A DNA stretch of 64,000 nucleotides from Propionibacteriaceae bacterium. GTDB lineage: Bacteria; Actinomycetota; Actinomycetes; Propionibacteriales; Propionibacteriaceae. The notes under the pieces were generated by a model. The model was given only the letters and a program-made list of their open reading frames with translations, was not told the origin of the DNA and searched no databases. The position numbers and the translations under genes are program-made. Location: NCBI GenBank assembly GCA_031261455.1, contig JAISJP010000007.1:124001-188000 (forward strand), read 5' to 3'. Numbering within the stretch: position 1 is the first letter of the stretch; each line of letters begins with the position of its first letter. Below are positions 57,215 through 64,000 of the stretch, in pieces.

Positions 57215-58450
57215 GTGAATAACATAAATAACGAGCGACCGGCGCCGATCGCTCGCCTGACTCCCCCGCCGCTGGTTGGACTGGCCGACCGCGCGATGAT
57301 AATGAGCGTCATCGCCCAGCTCATCGCCTCCGGAGCGGCCACCACGCGGCCGGCGCTCGCCCAGGCCACCGGATTGTCACGCTCCGTCATTCAGGCATGT
57401 CTGACCTCACTGGAACATCGCGGACTGGTGACGTCGCTGGGGTATCAGCCTGCGGTGGGGCGTGGGCGTCCGGCGGACAGCCTCGGAATCAGTGCGGACG
57501 CCGGGATCATCCTGGTGGTTGATCTCACTCCGCATCATATTCGCGTGGTGCTGGCCGGACTTGATCAGCAGATCCTTGGGAGCTCACGAATCGAGTTCCC
57601 GCTTGACGCTGGGCCGGACGCCACCCTCACTGCCGTAATCCGCTTGGCTCGGAGTCTTATCGTCACGTTGGAACTCGACACCGTCACCATCCGAGCTATC
57701 ATCTGCTCGGTGCCAGGGCCGGTGGACACAAAGCGAGGCGTCCCCGTGCGTCCCCCGATCATGCCGGGGTGGGACGGGTTCCCGGTGTCCGGATTCTTGG
57801 AAGAAGAGTTTGGGGCGCCGTGCCGCGTGGACAACGACGTAAACCTGATGGCGCTCGGCGAGGCGCGCGTGCTTCCCGAGGACCAGTGCCCGCTGCTGGT
57901 CATCAAGGTTGGTACCGGTATCGGCGGCGGCATGGTTACCGCCGGTGGCGACCTGCATCGCGGCGCAGACGGTGCCGCCTGCGACATCGGACACTTGGCC
58001 GCAGTCGGGGGCGACAAGGTGATGTGCAGTTGCGGCAATGTGGGCTGCATTGAGGCGCTCGCCAGCGCCGAGGCGATCACCCGGGCGTTCCGCTCCGTCA
58101 CCGGAAACCCCGACATCACCCAACGCGAGCTGACGCAGGCGGTCCGCTCCGGCGATCCGGTCGCCATCCGGCTCATTCGCGACGCAGCCGCCATCCTCGG
58201 TGACACCGTGGCTGCTCTGGTCCACGTCTACAATCCGGCGCGAATCGTGGTAGCCGGGCCGCTAACGGACGTCACCGACGACCTGCTAGCCGGGGTGCGT
58301 TCGGTGGTGTATCAGCGCGCCCTGCCGCTCGCCACCCGCAACCTGACCCTCGCCCACTCCGCCATCGGCGACATGGCCGGGGTGGTGGGTGCAATCGTGC
58401 TTGGCATCGAGACGATCCTGTCCCCCACCGAACTGCGGCGCAAACGCTAA
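57215..58450 (+). CDS. ROK-family transcriptional regulator
   Basis: 411 residues: an N-terminal winged helix (about 30-85, ALAQATGLSRSVIQACLTSLEHRGLV) and a sugar-kinase-like ROK domain with VDNDVNLMALGE, VGTGIGGGMV and the zinc motif CSCGNVGCIEALAS. Probably the repressor of the divergent sugar operon, sensing its sugar. GTG 57215 is preferred since CATACT lies 7 bases before it; GTG 57209 is also in frame. Confidence 0.9.
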   Translation: MNNINNERPAPIARLTPPPLVGLADRAMIMSVIAQLIASGAATTRPALAQATGLSRSVIQACLTSLEHRGLVTSLGYQPAVGRGRPADSLGISADAGIILVVDLTPHHIRVVLAGLDQQILGSSRIEFPLDAGPDATLTAVIRLARSLIVTLELDTVTIRAIICSVPGPVDTKRGVPVRPPIMPGWDGFPVSGFLEEEFGAPCRVDNDVNLMALGEARVLPEDQCPLLVIKVGTGIGGGMVTAGGDLHRGADGAACDIGHLAAVGGDKVMCSCGNVGCIEALASAEAITRAFRSVTGNPDITQRELTQAVRSGDPVAIRLIRDAAAILGDTVAALVHVYNPARIVVAGPLTDVTDDLLAGVRSVVYQRALPLATRNLTLAHSAIGDMAGVVGAIVLGIETILSPTELRRKR

Positions 58451-58475
58451 GACTGCGCCTGCGCGCAGGACCCGG
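58451..58475. repeat. Dispersed palindromic repeat after the ROK gene
   Basis: Stem CTGCG / CGCAG, loop CCTGCG, ending CCCGG. It begins at the base after the ROK stop codon and matches the family with changes. Confidence 0.5.
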
Positions 58476-58509
58476 TGGACGCCCAGAAAGGGCGTCGACA
58501 CCGACAAAG

Positions 58510-58582
58510 TAGCCCCGAGCGGATTCGAACCGCCGTTTCAGCCTTGAGAGGGCCGCGTGCTAGGCCGCTACACAACGGGGCC
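58510..58582 (-). tRNA. tRNA-Glu (CTC)
   Basis: 73-base cloverleaf on the minus strand. Acceptor GGCCCCG pairs with CGGGGCT, anticodon arm CGGCC/GGCTG around CTCTCAA with anticodon CTC, T arm GCGG-TTCGAAT-CCGC. CCA is not encoded. Confidence 0.96.
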
Positions 58583-58597
58583 GTGTCACCGACATGG

Positions 58598-58669
58598 TTG
58601 GGGTACCAGGACTCGAACCTGGACTGACGGAACCAGAATCCGGCGGGCTGCCAATTACCCCATACCCCA
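58598..58669 (-). tRNA. tRNA-Gln (CTG)
   Basis: 72-base cloverleaf on the minus strand, upstream of tRNA-Glu with which it is probably co-transcribed. Acceptor TGGGGTA/TACCCCA, anticodon loop TTCTGGT with anticodon CTG, T loop TTCGAGT. CCA is encoded at 58595-58597, unlike in the other two tRNAs of the window. Confidence 0.96.
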
Positions 58670-58750
58670 GTACCACTTCGGTTACAGCAAGAGAAAACTC
58701 TACTTGATACGGCCCCACCTAACCAAACAGCCGCCTGCTGACCGAGGTTT

Positions 58751-59083
58751 CTATCCTGACGGGATGAGGAGTAGCAGGCCGTACGCCGCACAGCCTGCGA
58801 CGATGCACCAGAGTAGGGAACGAGTGCGCAGGGCGACCACGACAACCGGGATGGCGGCTAGCCACGGGATGACGCCCGGCCACAGGCCAGCGTCAAACAT
58901 GCCTGGGTCTAGCAGATCGTTGGCAACCAGCGCGGCAAATGTTGCTGGAGGGATGAAGCCTAACGCGTCACTCAGCCAGTCGGGTAGTTGCCTGCCCTTG
59001 AGCAGCAGCAAGGGCAGCACGCGCGATGCCAGAATGGTGGCGGCGCAGGTGCCGACGACTACCCAGTAAGTGCCCCAGCTCAT
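58751..59083 (-). CDS. azlD: AzlD branched-chain amino acid export subunit
   Basis: 110-residue membrane protein with about four helices; ILASRVLPLLLLKGRQLPDWL and FIPPATFAALVANDLL are typical of AzlD. With AzlC it forms a two-part exporter of branched-chain amino acids or analogues. It starts at the base after the azlC stop codon. Confidence 0.9.
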   Translation of the reverse strand: MSWGTYWVVVGTCAATILASRVLPLLLLKGRQLPDWLSDALGFIPPATFAALVANDLLDPGMFDAGLWPGVIPWLAAIPVVVVALRTRSLLWCIVAGCAAYGLLLLIPSG

Positions 59084-59908
59084 CTATGCCACCGCTTCCG
59101 AGACGGCAGGCTGGGTGGCCGCAGGATCAGCGCGCGACGCATCAAGCGCGCGCACTCCCATGGCGGCGGCTATGCCAATCAGTGCCGACACGATGATCGC
59201 CGGACCGTTCAGCCCTGCCCACTTGCAGATCACCATTGCCACCCCGGCACCCAGGGCAGCAACGACTGCTGGCCGCGTGGCGGGTTGGCACAGCAGTAAG
59301 CACAGAAATATCGCTGTCATCGCAAAGGCAGCCAACTCGGATGGCACCTGCAACTGCTCGCCGACGAACACTCCGATGAGGTTTGCTCCACACCACGTCA
59401 GCCACGAGAACACGTTGACCAGAGTGGCGTTGCGGATGGTCCACCTCGTCGCGAATGAAGCGCCTGCATCCACGTCGGCTGCGGCTGTGGTTGACTGGTA
59501 GCGCTCTAGGTTGACGCCAAAGCTCTCATCGGTGACGGTGGCGGCGAAGGCCGTGGCGGCCAGTTTGCCGTCACTCTGAGTGTATGGGGCGAGGGCGGCA
59601 GCGTAGAGCAGTTGGCGGGTGTTGACCAGCGAGACACTGGCGATGATTGAGCCGACCGGCACGCCGGCAAGCACCATATTGGCGATCAGATACTGCCCCG
59701 CACCCGAGTAGAAGATCAAGCTCATTAGGCCGATCTGCAACGCGGACATGCCTGCCTGCGCACCCAAGATGCCACAAGGGATGCCCAGCACAAGGTAGCC
59801 GCCCATGATGGGGGCGGCAGCCTTCAGCGACTCTCTCATGGATAGATAAGTTCTCTTCTTCGATGCGGACGTGATTGCGCTCGGGGTCGGGGGCCCATTC
59901 TCGCGCAT
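59084..59908 (-). CDS. azlC: AzlC branched-chain amino acid exporter
   Basis: 274-residue large subunit with about seven helices; APIMGGYLVLGIPCGILGAQAG, FYSGAGQYLIANMVLAG and NTRQLLYAAALAPY are conserved. The first 25 residues are polar. TAGACT lies 8 bases before the ATG (59917-59922), so this start may be leaderless; ATG 59839 is the alternative. Confidence 0.92.
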   Translation of the reverse strand: MRENGPPTPSAITSASKKRTYLSMRESLKAAAPIMGGYLVLGIPCGILGAQAGMSALQIGLMSLIFYSGAGQYLIANMVLAGVPVGSIIASVSLVNTRQLLYAAALAPYTQSDGKLAATAFAATVTDESFGVNLERYQSTTAAADVDAGASFATRWTIRNATLVNVFSWLTWCGANLIGVFVGEQLQVPSELAAFAMTAIFLCLLLCQPATRPAVVAALGAGVAMVICKWAGLNGPAIIVSALIGIAAAMGVRALDASRADPAATQPAVSEAVA

Positions 59909-59916
59909 GACGCAAT

Positions 59917-59922
59917 AGTCTA
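59917..59922 (-). promoter_or_regulatory. -10 box of azlC (leaderless type)
   Basis: TAGACT on the minus strand, 8 bases before the ATG; the same hexamer occurs before the genes at 37359 and 63390. No -35 was recognised. Confidence 0.4.
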
Positions 59923-59978
59923 TGCGCTCAGTGCCTTCTCCGCGCGGAGCGATTCTCAGGTGTGTGCGAACAACACAC

Positions 59979-62480
59979 CTATGCCGGGACGATGGACAGC
60001 ATCTTTGGCAGTCTTGCGATCACCTTTGCCACCTCGCGACCAGCAAGAGCACGTTGCACACCAGCGTCCGCGAAGGCCAAGTCAGTGGCTTCCGCTTCGG
60101 TGATGGAGGGTGACACCGGCAGCGCAGCGCGCACCTTACCCTGCACCTGCACCACCATGGTCACCTCGTCATCGACGAGCAGTTCGGCGGCGGCAGTGGG
60201 CCAAGACGAGTTGGCGATGGAGGGCGCGTAACCCAGCGCTTCCCACATCTCTTCCGCGATGTAGGGGGCGACAAGGCTCATCGCCTGGGCCACGAACGCA
60301 ACTGCAGAACGAACCGCCGGATCAGCACCACCATCGGGTCGCGAGTCGATAGCTTTGCGAGTGGCGTTGACCAACTCCATGATGCGCGCAACGGCCACGT
60401 TGAAACGCCCCGTGTTGAGCAGTTCGGTGATCTCCGCGATTGACTTGTGCGTGACGCGCAGCAGCGCGGCATCGCCGGTGACGCCCGCCCCGTTCGGCGA
60501 GGCCGGATCGGGTGCAGAGGTGACGTCAGTTGCCAGTCGATAGGCGCGTTGCAGGAACTTCAGCGACGCCTCGGGGTGCATGTCTGCCCAGTCGATGTCG
60601 TCCTCAGGAGGGCCAGCGAACACCATGGTGAGACGTACCGCGTCCACGCCGAAGGCATCGATCTGCTCGCCAAGGTTCACGCCGTTGCCAAGGCTCTTGC
60701 TCATCGCCTTGCCATCGTTGATCACCTGACCCTGGTTAAGCAGGCGCAGCATCGGTTCCTTGAAGGTCAGGTAGCCCATGTCATGCAGCACGTGCGCAAA
60801 GAAACGCATGTAGAGCAGGTGCAGAATCGCGTGCTCCACCCCACCGACGTACTGGTCAACCGGCATCCACTCGCGCACCTTAGCCACGTCAAACGGCTGT
60901 GTCTCGTCCTTTGGGGACAGGTAGCGGTAGAAGTACCAAGACGAGTCCACAAACGTGTCCATCGTGTCAGTGTCGCGCTGTGCAGGCTTGCCACAGCGCG
61001 GACAGGGGACGTTGCGCCACTCGGACGCCGCCTCACCGGCCAGCGGAGATGTGCCCTTTGGCGCCAGATCCGCACCGATCAATTCGGGCAGACGCACCGG
61101 CAACTGCTCATCGGGCACCGGCACCTCGCCACAGCATTCGCAGTGGATGATGGGGATGGGGCAACCCCAGAAACGCTGCCGGGACAGCAGCCAGTCACGC
61201 AGACGATACGTGACTGTGCCCTCGCCCGCGTGCTTCTCGGCCAGCAACGCGATGGCTGCGGCAATGCCCGACTTCTTGTCGACTAGCCCGTTCAGTGGGC
61301 CGGAGTTCTGGTACGTGCCGTCGCCGGCGGTTGGCACGCCAGACACGGTCGGGTCGGCCTCGCCGGTGTCGATGACCGTGACCACCTTGATGCCGTATTT
61401 GCGGGCAAAGTCAAAGTCGCGCTGGTCGTGCGCCGGGACGGCCATGATGGCACCAGTGCCGTAGTCGGCCAGCACGTAGTCGGCCGCCCACACCGGGATG
61501 CGTTCGCCGTTCACGGGGTTGATGGCAAAGACGCCCAGATCAATGCCGGTCTTTTCACGGTCTGTTGCCTGGCGCTCGATCTCGGTGGCCTTCTTCACCT
61601 GCTCAAGGTAGGCCTCAAATGCGGGACGCTGCGCGGGCGCAACAATCTCGGCAGCCAACTCCGAATCGGGTGCCACTACCATAAACGTAGCCCCCCACAG
61701 GGTGTCCGGACGGGTGGTAAACACCGTCACCGGAGCATCGCGGCCCTCAACCACGAAATCGACGTAGGCACCTTCGCTGCGGCCGATCCAGTTGCGTTGC
61801 ATCGCCAACACGCGCTCCGGCCATCCACCGGTCAGCTCGCTCATGTGATCCAGCAGGGCTTCCGCGTAGTCGGTGATCTTGAAGTACCACTGATTCAGTT
61901 GTCGTTTGGTCACTGGGGTGTGGCAGCGTTCACACAGGCCCGCGACCACCTGCTCGTTGGCGAGCACCGTCTGGTCCTTCGGGCACCAGTTGACGTAGGA
62001 GTTCTTGCGATAGGCCAGCCCACGCTCAAAGAAGCGGTTGAACAGCCACTGGGTCCAGCGGTAGTACTCCGGGTCGGAGGTGTGCAGTTCACTCGACCAG
62101 TCGAAACTCAGCCCGTAACGCTTGAACGACGTCTTCTGCGTAGCGATGTTGCCATACGTCCACCGAGCCGGATGCTCGTTGTTCTTGATGGCAGCGTTCT
62201 CGGCGGGCAGACCAAAGGAGTCCCAGCCAATCGGGTGGAACACCTCAAAGCCCTGCATGCGCCACAGGCGTGCGGGAATGTCGCCCATCGCGAACGCCTC
62301 GGCATGGCCCATGTGCAGGTCGCCCGACGGGTAGGAGAACATGTCAAGCACGTAGCGTCGCTCTTTGCCGCTGTCCTCGTTGATTGAGAATGTGCCGTCG
62401 CTCTCCCAGAACGCCTGCCATTTGACCTGCGCCGCGTCCGCGTCATACGTGGGACGCGTGGGTGCCTCTTGCTCGCTCAC
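59979..62480 (-). CDS. leuS: Leucyl-tRNA synthetase
   Basis: 833 residues, single-chain class I synthetase. HIGH-type motif [13 protein letters not shown], editing domain with [14 protein letters not shown], and KMSKS-type [12 protein letters not shown] start with GGAGAG about 8 bases ahead. Leucine synthesis (leuCD), possible export (azlCD) and charging genes lie within 17 kb, though no shared control is visible. Confidence 0.97.
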   Translation of the reverse strand: MSEQEAPTRPTYDADAAQVKWQAFWESDGTFSINEDSGKERRYVLDMFSYPSGDLHMGHAEAFAMGDIPARLWRMQGFEVFHPIGWDSFGLPAENAAIKNNEHPARWTYGNIATQKTSFKRYGLSFDWSSELHTSDPEYYRWTQWLFNRFFERGLAYRKNSYVNWCPKDQTVLANEQVVAGLCERCHTPVTKRQLNQWYFKITDYAEALLDHMSELTGGWPERVLAMQRNWIGRSEGAYVDFVVEGRDAPVTVFTTRPDTLWGATFMVVAPDSELAAEIVAPAQRPAFEAYLEQVKKATEIERQATDREKTGIDLGVFAINPVNGERIPVWAADYVLADYGTGAIMAVPAHDQRDFDFARKYGIKVVTVIDTGEADPTVSGVPTAGDGTYQNSGPLNGLVDKKSGIAAAIALLAEKHAGEGTVTYRLRDWLLSRQRFWGCPIPIIHCECCGEVPVPDEQLPVRLPELIGADLAPKGTSPLAGEAASEWRNVPCPRCGKPAQRDTDTMDTFVDSSWYFYRYLSPKDETQPFDVAKVREWMPVDQYVGGVEHAILHLLYMRFFAHVLHDMGYLTFKEPMLRLLNQGQVINDGKAMSKSLGNGVNLGEQIDAFGVDAVRLTMVFAGPPEDDIDWADMHPEASLKFLQRAYRLATDVTSAPDPASPNGAGVTGDAALLRVTHKSIAEITELLNTGRFNVAVARIMELVNATRKAIDSRPDGGADPAVRSAVAFVAQAMSLVAPYIAEEMWEALGYAPSIANSSWPTAAAELLVDDEVTMVVQVQGKVRAALPVSPSITEAEATDLAFADAGVQRALAGREVAKVIARLPKMLSIVPA

Positions 62481-62546
62481 TTTTCTGCTCTCCTGCTCTC
62501 ACCAAACGAGAGACCAACTTGCACACGCGCTCTCGTCCGAGGGGTA

Positions 62547-62552
62547 ATTCTA
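62547..62552 (-). promoter_or_regulatory. Candidate -10 box of leuS
   Basis: TAGAAT on the minus strand, 66 bases before the GTG, giving a leader of about 60 bases. No T-box or leader peptide was recognised in it. Confidence 0.35.
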
Positions 62553-62694
62553 CTTCCCCAACCGGACGCCAACGCACTCGGACCGGCTGCGCATGTCTTG
62601 CGCGATAAATCTTGGCGCAGTTGGCCTCACTTACCTCATCTGCATCCCGGAACTTCGGCGGTACAACAAGAAAGACATCTCGATGCCACCAATC

Positions 62695-63204
62695 TCACTT
62701 ACTCATCTGTAACTCCTCCCACTTGGACGGCGGCAAGTGCCGCAAGTACGCGCCCAACAACAGCGGAAACAGCCGATAATCCGGTGCGAGCGCCAGCCCA
62801 CGATCAAGGCAACGTTTGAAGACATTTCGCTCCCCTGCCAGCCAGGCCGACAACGCCGCCAACGCCAACGGCGCTGCCACGGCCTCAGGTGGTGCCACAC
62901 TGGCAACCAGCAACCACAAGCCAAGGTGTGCCCGTGCCGAGCGTGTACTCATGCCACGAGACACCTCGTCACGCACGGACGACAATCGCACACACTGAGC
63001 CAACTCGATCAACTGCTGCTTGGAGATCGCACCACTGCCGTGCCCAACATCGACGTCACCACCGCCACAACCGCCACCGCAACGGCCATCATCACTGGCA
63101 CAACGGCCATAACTGCCCACGCAACGCCCCTGATCGCTGCGCCCGTCACCAGCTACTAGAGCGGCCGCAACCAACTGCGTTGCCCTTACACAAACTTTGC
63201 TCAT
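62695..63204 (-). pseudogene. DUF4192 protein, C-terminal part only
   Basis: The last 110 residues resemble the C-terminus of the actinobacterial DUF4192 family (SVRDEVSRG, then AHLGLWLLVASVAPPEAVAAPLAL, CLDRGLALAPDYRL and PPSKWEEL). Intact members have about 350 residues; this frame gives at most 186, and its start is Gly/Cys-rich low-complexity sequence (GRCGGGCGGGD). No upstream remainder is visible, so it is probably a decayed gene, or a short version. Start at 63204 or 63255 uncertain. Confidence 0.6.
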
Positions 63205-63249
63205 CACACCTAAACAATGAGGCGATGGCACCAAAACCATCCGCGAACG

Positions 63250-63317
63250 CGTCAACCTGTGGAAAACTCAAGCGGAGCACGTGACACCACGCTCAACTGG
63301 CGTCAACCTGTGGATAA
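63250..63317. promoter_or_regulatory. Two DnaA-box-like sites in a repeated context
   Basis: CGTCAACCTGTGG occurs twice, 51 bases apart, completing TGTGGAAAA (63258-63266) and TGTGGATAA (63309-63317). It lies in the gap before the gene at 63390. Confidence 0.45.
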
Positions 63318-63389
63318 CCTAGGACTAGCCCCACAACGCCCCTACGACGCGGCGGCAAGAACCGAGCTACGGCTAGACTTGTCGTTGTT

Positions 63390-64000
63390 ATGACTGATCC
63401 GAGTGCGCGTCTGCCGGGGCAACGCTTTCGCAACCCACCCAACGCGGCCGCCCCCGTTCCCGATCAGGTTGAAAGCCAACTGACGCGCAAGGCCAGCTCA
63501 ACGGCCGTCGCGCCCACCATTCAGCGTTACCGCACAACGCGGCCCGTCGTCGCCATTCTTGCCGGGCTCGCGGCCATCGCCCTGGTGGCGTCGGTCATCT
63601 GGGTTGGCACCCGTCCAGACCCGAATGTCACCCCGCCAACGCCAACCCCGTCGCCCGCTGAAACCGACTCTGGCAAGCACACTCCCTCCCCCGGTGGGCA
63701 GGGAGTGGAGTTTGAGTCCAGCCTTGACGACGCCACCGGCTACTGGGAGATCATCTCCTACAGTTGGGACGCCAGCGGCACCACCGTCAGCATCAAAATG
63801 CGCATCACGCTCGACGAGGGCGCCAGTTTCTCGTGGTCCTTCTTTGCGCTGGACAACGCGGCTGCGGACATCTTCTACCCGGTCAGCGACTCCGGGTTTG
63901 ACGAGGGCAGGTTGTATACCGGTGAGAGTGTGACGGGCACCGTGAAGTTCCGACTGCCCAAGGCGGACTCGACGATCTACCTAGCCAACCGCAACGAACG
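63390..64000 (+). CDS. Membrane-anchored protein of unknown function (3' end outside window)
   Basis: 203 codons are visible. A polar N-terminus (1-50), one membrane helix (about 51-73, PVVAILAGLAAIALVASVIW), a Pro/Thr linker (PPTPTPSPAETD), then a beta-rich extracellular region from about residue 110 (GYWEIISYSWDASGTTVSIKM, FSWSFFALDN). The shape resembles DUF4352-like lipoprotein domains but I do not recognise the family. TAGACT lies 10 bases before the ATG. Confidence 0.75.
   Translation, partial: MTDPSARLPGQRFRNPPNAAAPVPDQVESQLTRKASSTAVAPTIQRYRTTRPVVAILAGLAAIALVASVIWVGTRPDPNVTPPTPTPSPAETDSGKHTPSPGGQGVEFESSLDDATGYWEIISYSWDASGTTVSIKMRITLDEGASFSWSFFALDNAAADIFYPVSDSGFDEGRLYTGESVTGTVKFRLPKADSTIYLANRNE

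Noticed and set aside
63250..63317. Chromosomal origin at the DnaA-like boxes
   Set aside because: Only two boxes, no AT-rich unwinding region, and no dnaA or dnaN nearby.

Overview
The window reads as chromosomal core DNA of an actinomycete (Actinomycetota), with moderately high GC by eye. The evidence is a division/cell-wall cluster with MraZ, SepF, YggT and a long DivIVA, a DUF3040 protein, LGFP repeats on a secreted hydrolase, a DUF4192 remnant, and several promoters whose -10 box lies only 7-10 bases before the start codon, as expected of leaderless mRNAs. I cannot name the genus. No phage, transposon, CRISPR array or rRNA was found.

Layout. Positions 1-4473 (minus strand): pyrH (cut by the left edge), tsf, rpsB, then a 506-base gap rich in hairpins, then an EnvC-like M23 peptidase. 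Positions 4566-7511: ftsX, ftsE and prfB. Positions 7618-8456 (plus): a YqeY protein and tRNA-Asn. Positions 8571-28852 (minus): rluD-like synthase, lspA, a DksA/TraR zinc finger, divIVA, yggT, sepF, pgeF, ftsZ, ftsQ, murC, murG, ftsW, murD, mraY, murF, ftsI, ftsL, rsmH and mraZ, many with 4-base overlaps. murE and yggS are missing from their usual places. Positions 29112-38741: HIT and DUF3040 proteins, a secreted glucosaminidase, a FAD/Fe-S oxidoreductase with a MarR regulator, lepA, a sugar-transfer type ATP-grasp enzyme and rpsT. Positions 38912-45124: holA, comEC, comEA and a sodium:proton antiporter-type carrier. Positions 45272-50602: a divergent IclR regulator, leuCD, plsC and ddl (gpsA is absent). 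Positions 50741-58450: a ribose-type sugar ABC transporter, a sugar-phosphate isomerase-like protein, a Gfo/Idh/MocA dehydrogenase and a divergent ROK regulator, which together look like one carbohydrate-use locus. Positions 58510-64000: tRNA-Glu, tRNA-Gln, azlDC, leuS, a truncated DUF4192 protein and a partial membrane-anchored protein.

How it fits together: the central 20 kb makes peptidoglycan precursors (MurC, D, F, G, MraY), polymerises them at the septum (FtsW, FtsI) and organises the septum (FtsZ, Q, L, SepF, DivIVA). FtsEX with its neighbouring M23 peptidase probably controls septal hydrolysis.

The most unusual signals lie between genes. First, a family of short palindromes with paired base changes sits mostly just after stop codons; one copy forms the end of murG and another ends a tandem half-repeat array. 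Second, a 38-base imperfect inverted repeat encloses alternative hairpins in an unusually wide mraZ-rsmH gap. Third, several genes share a leaderless promoter layout.
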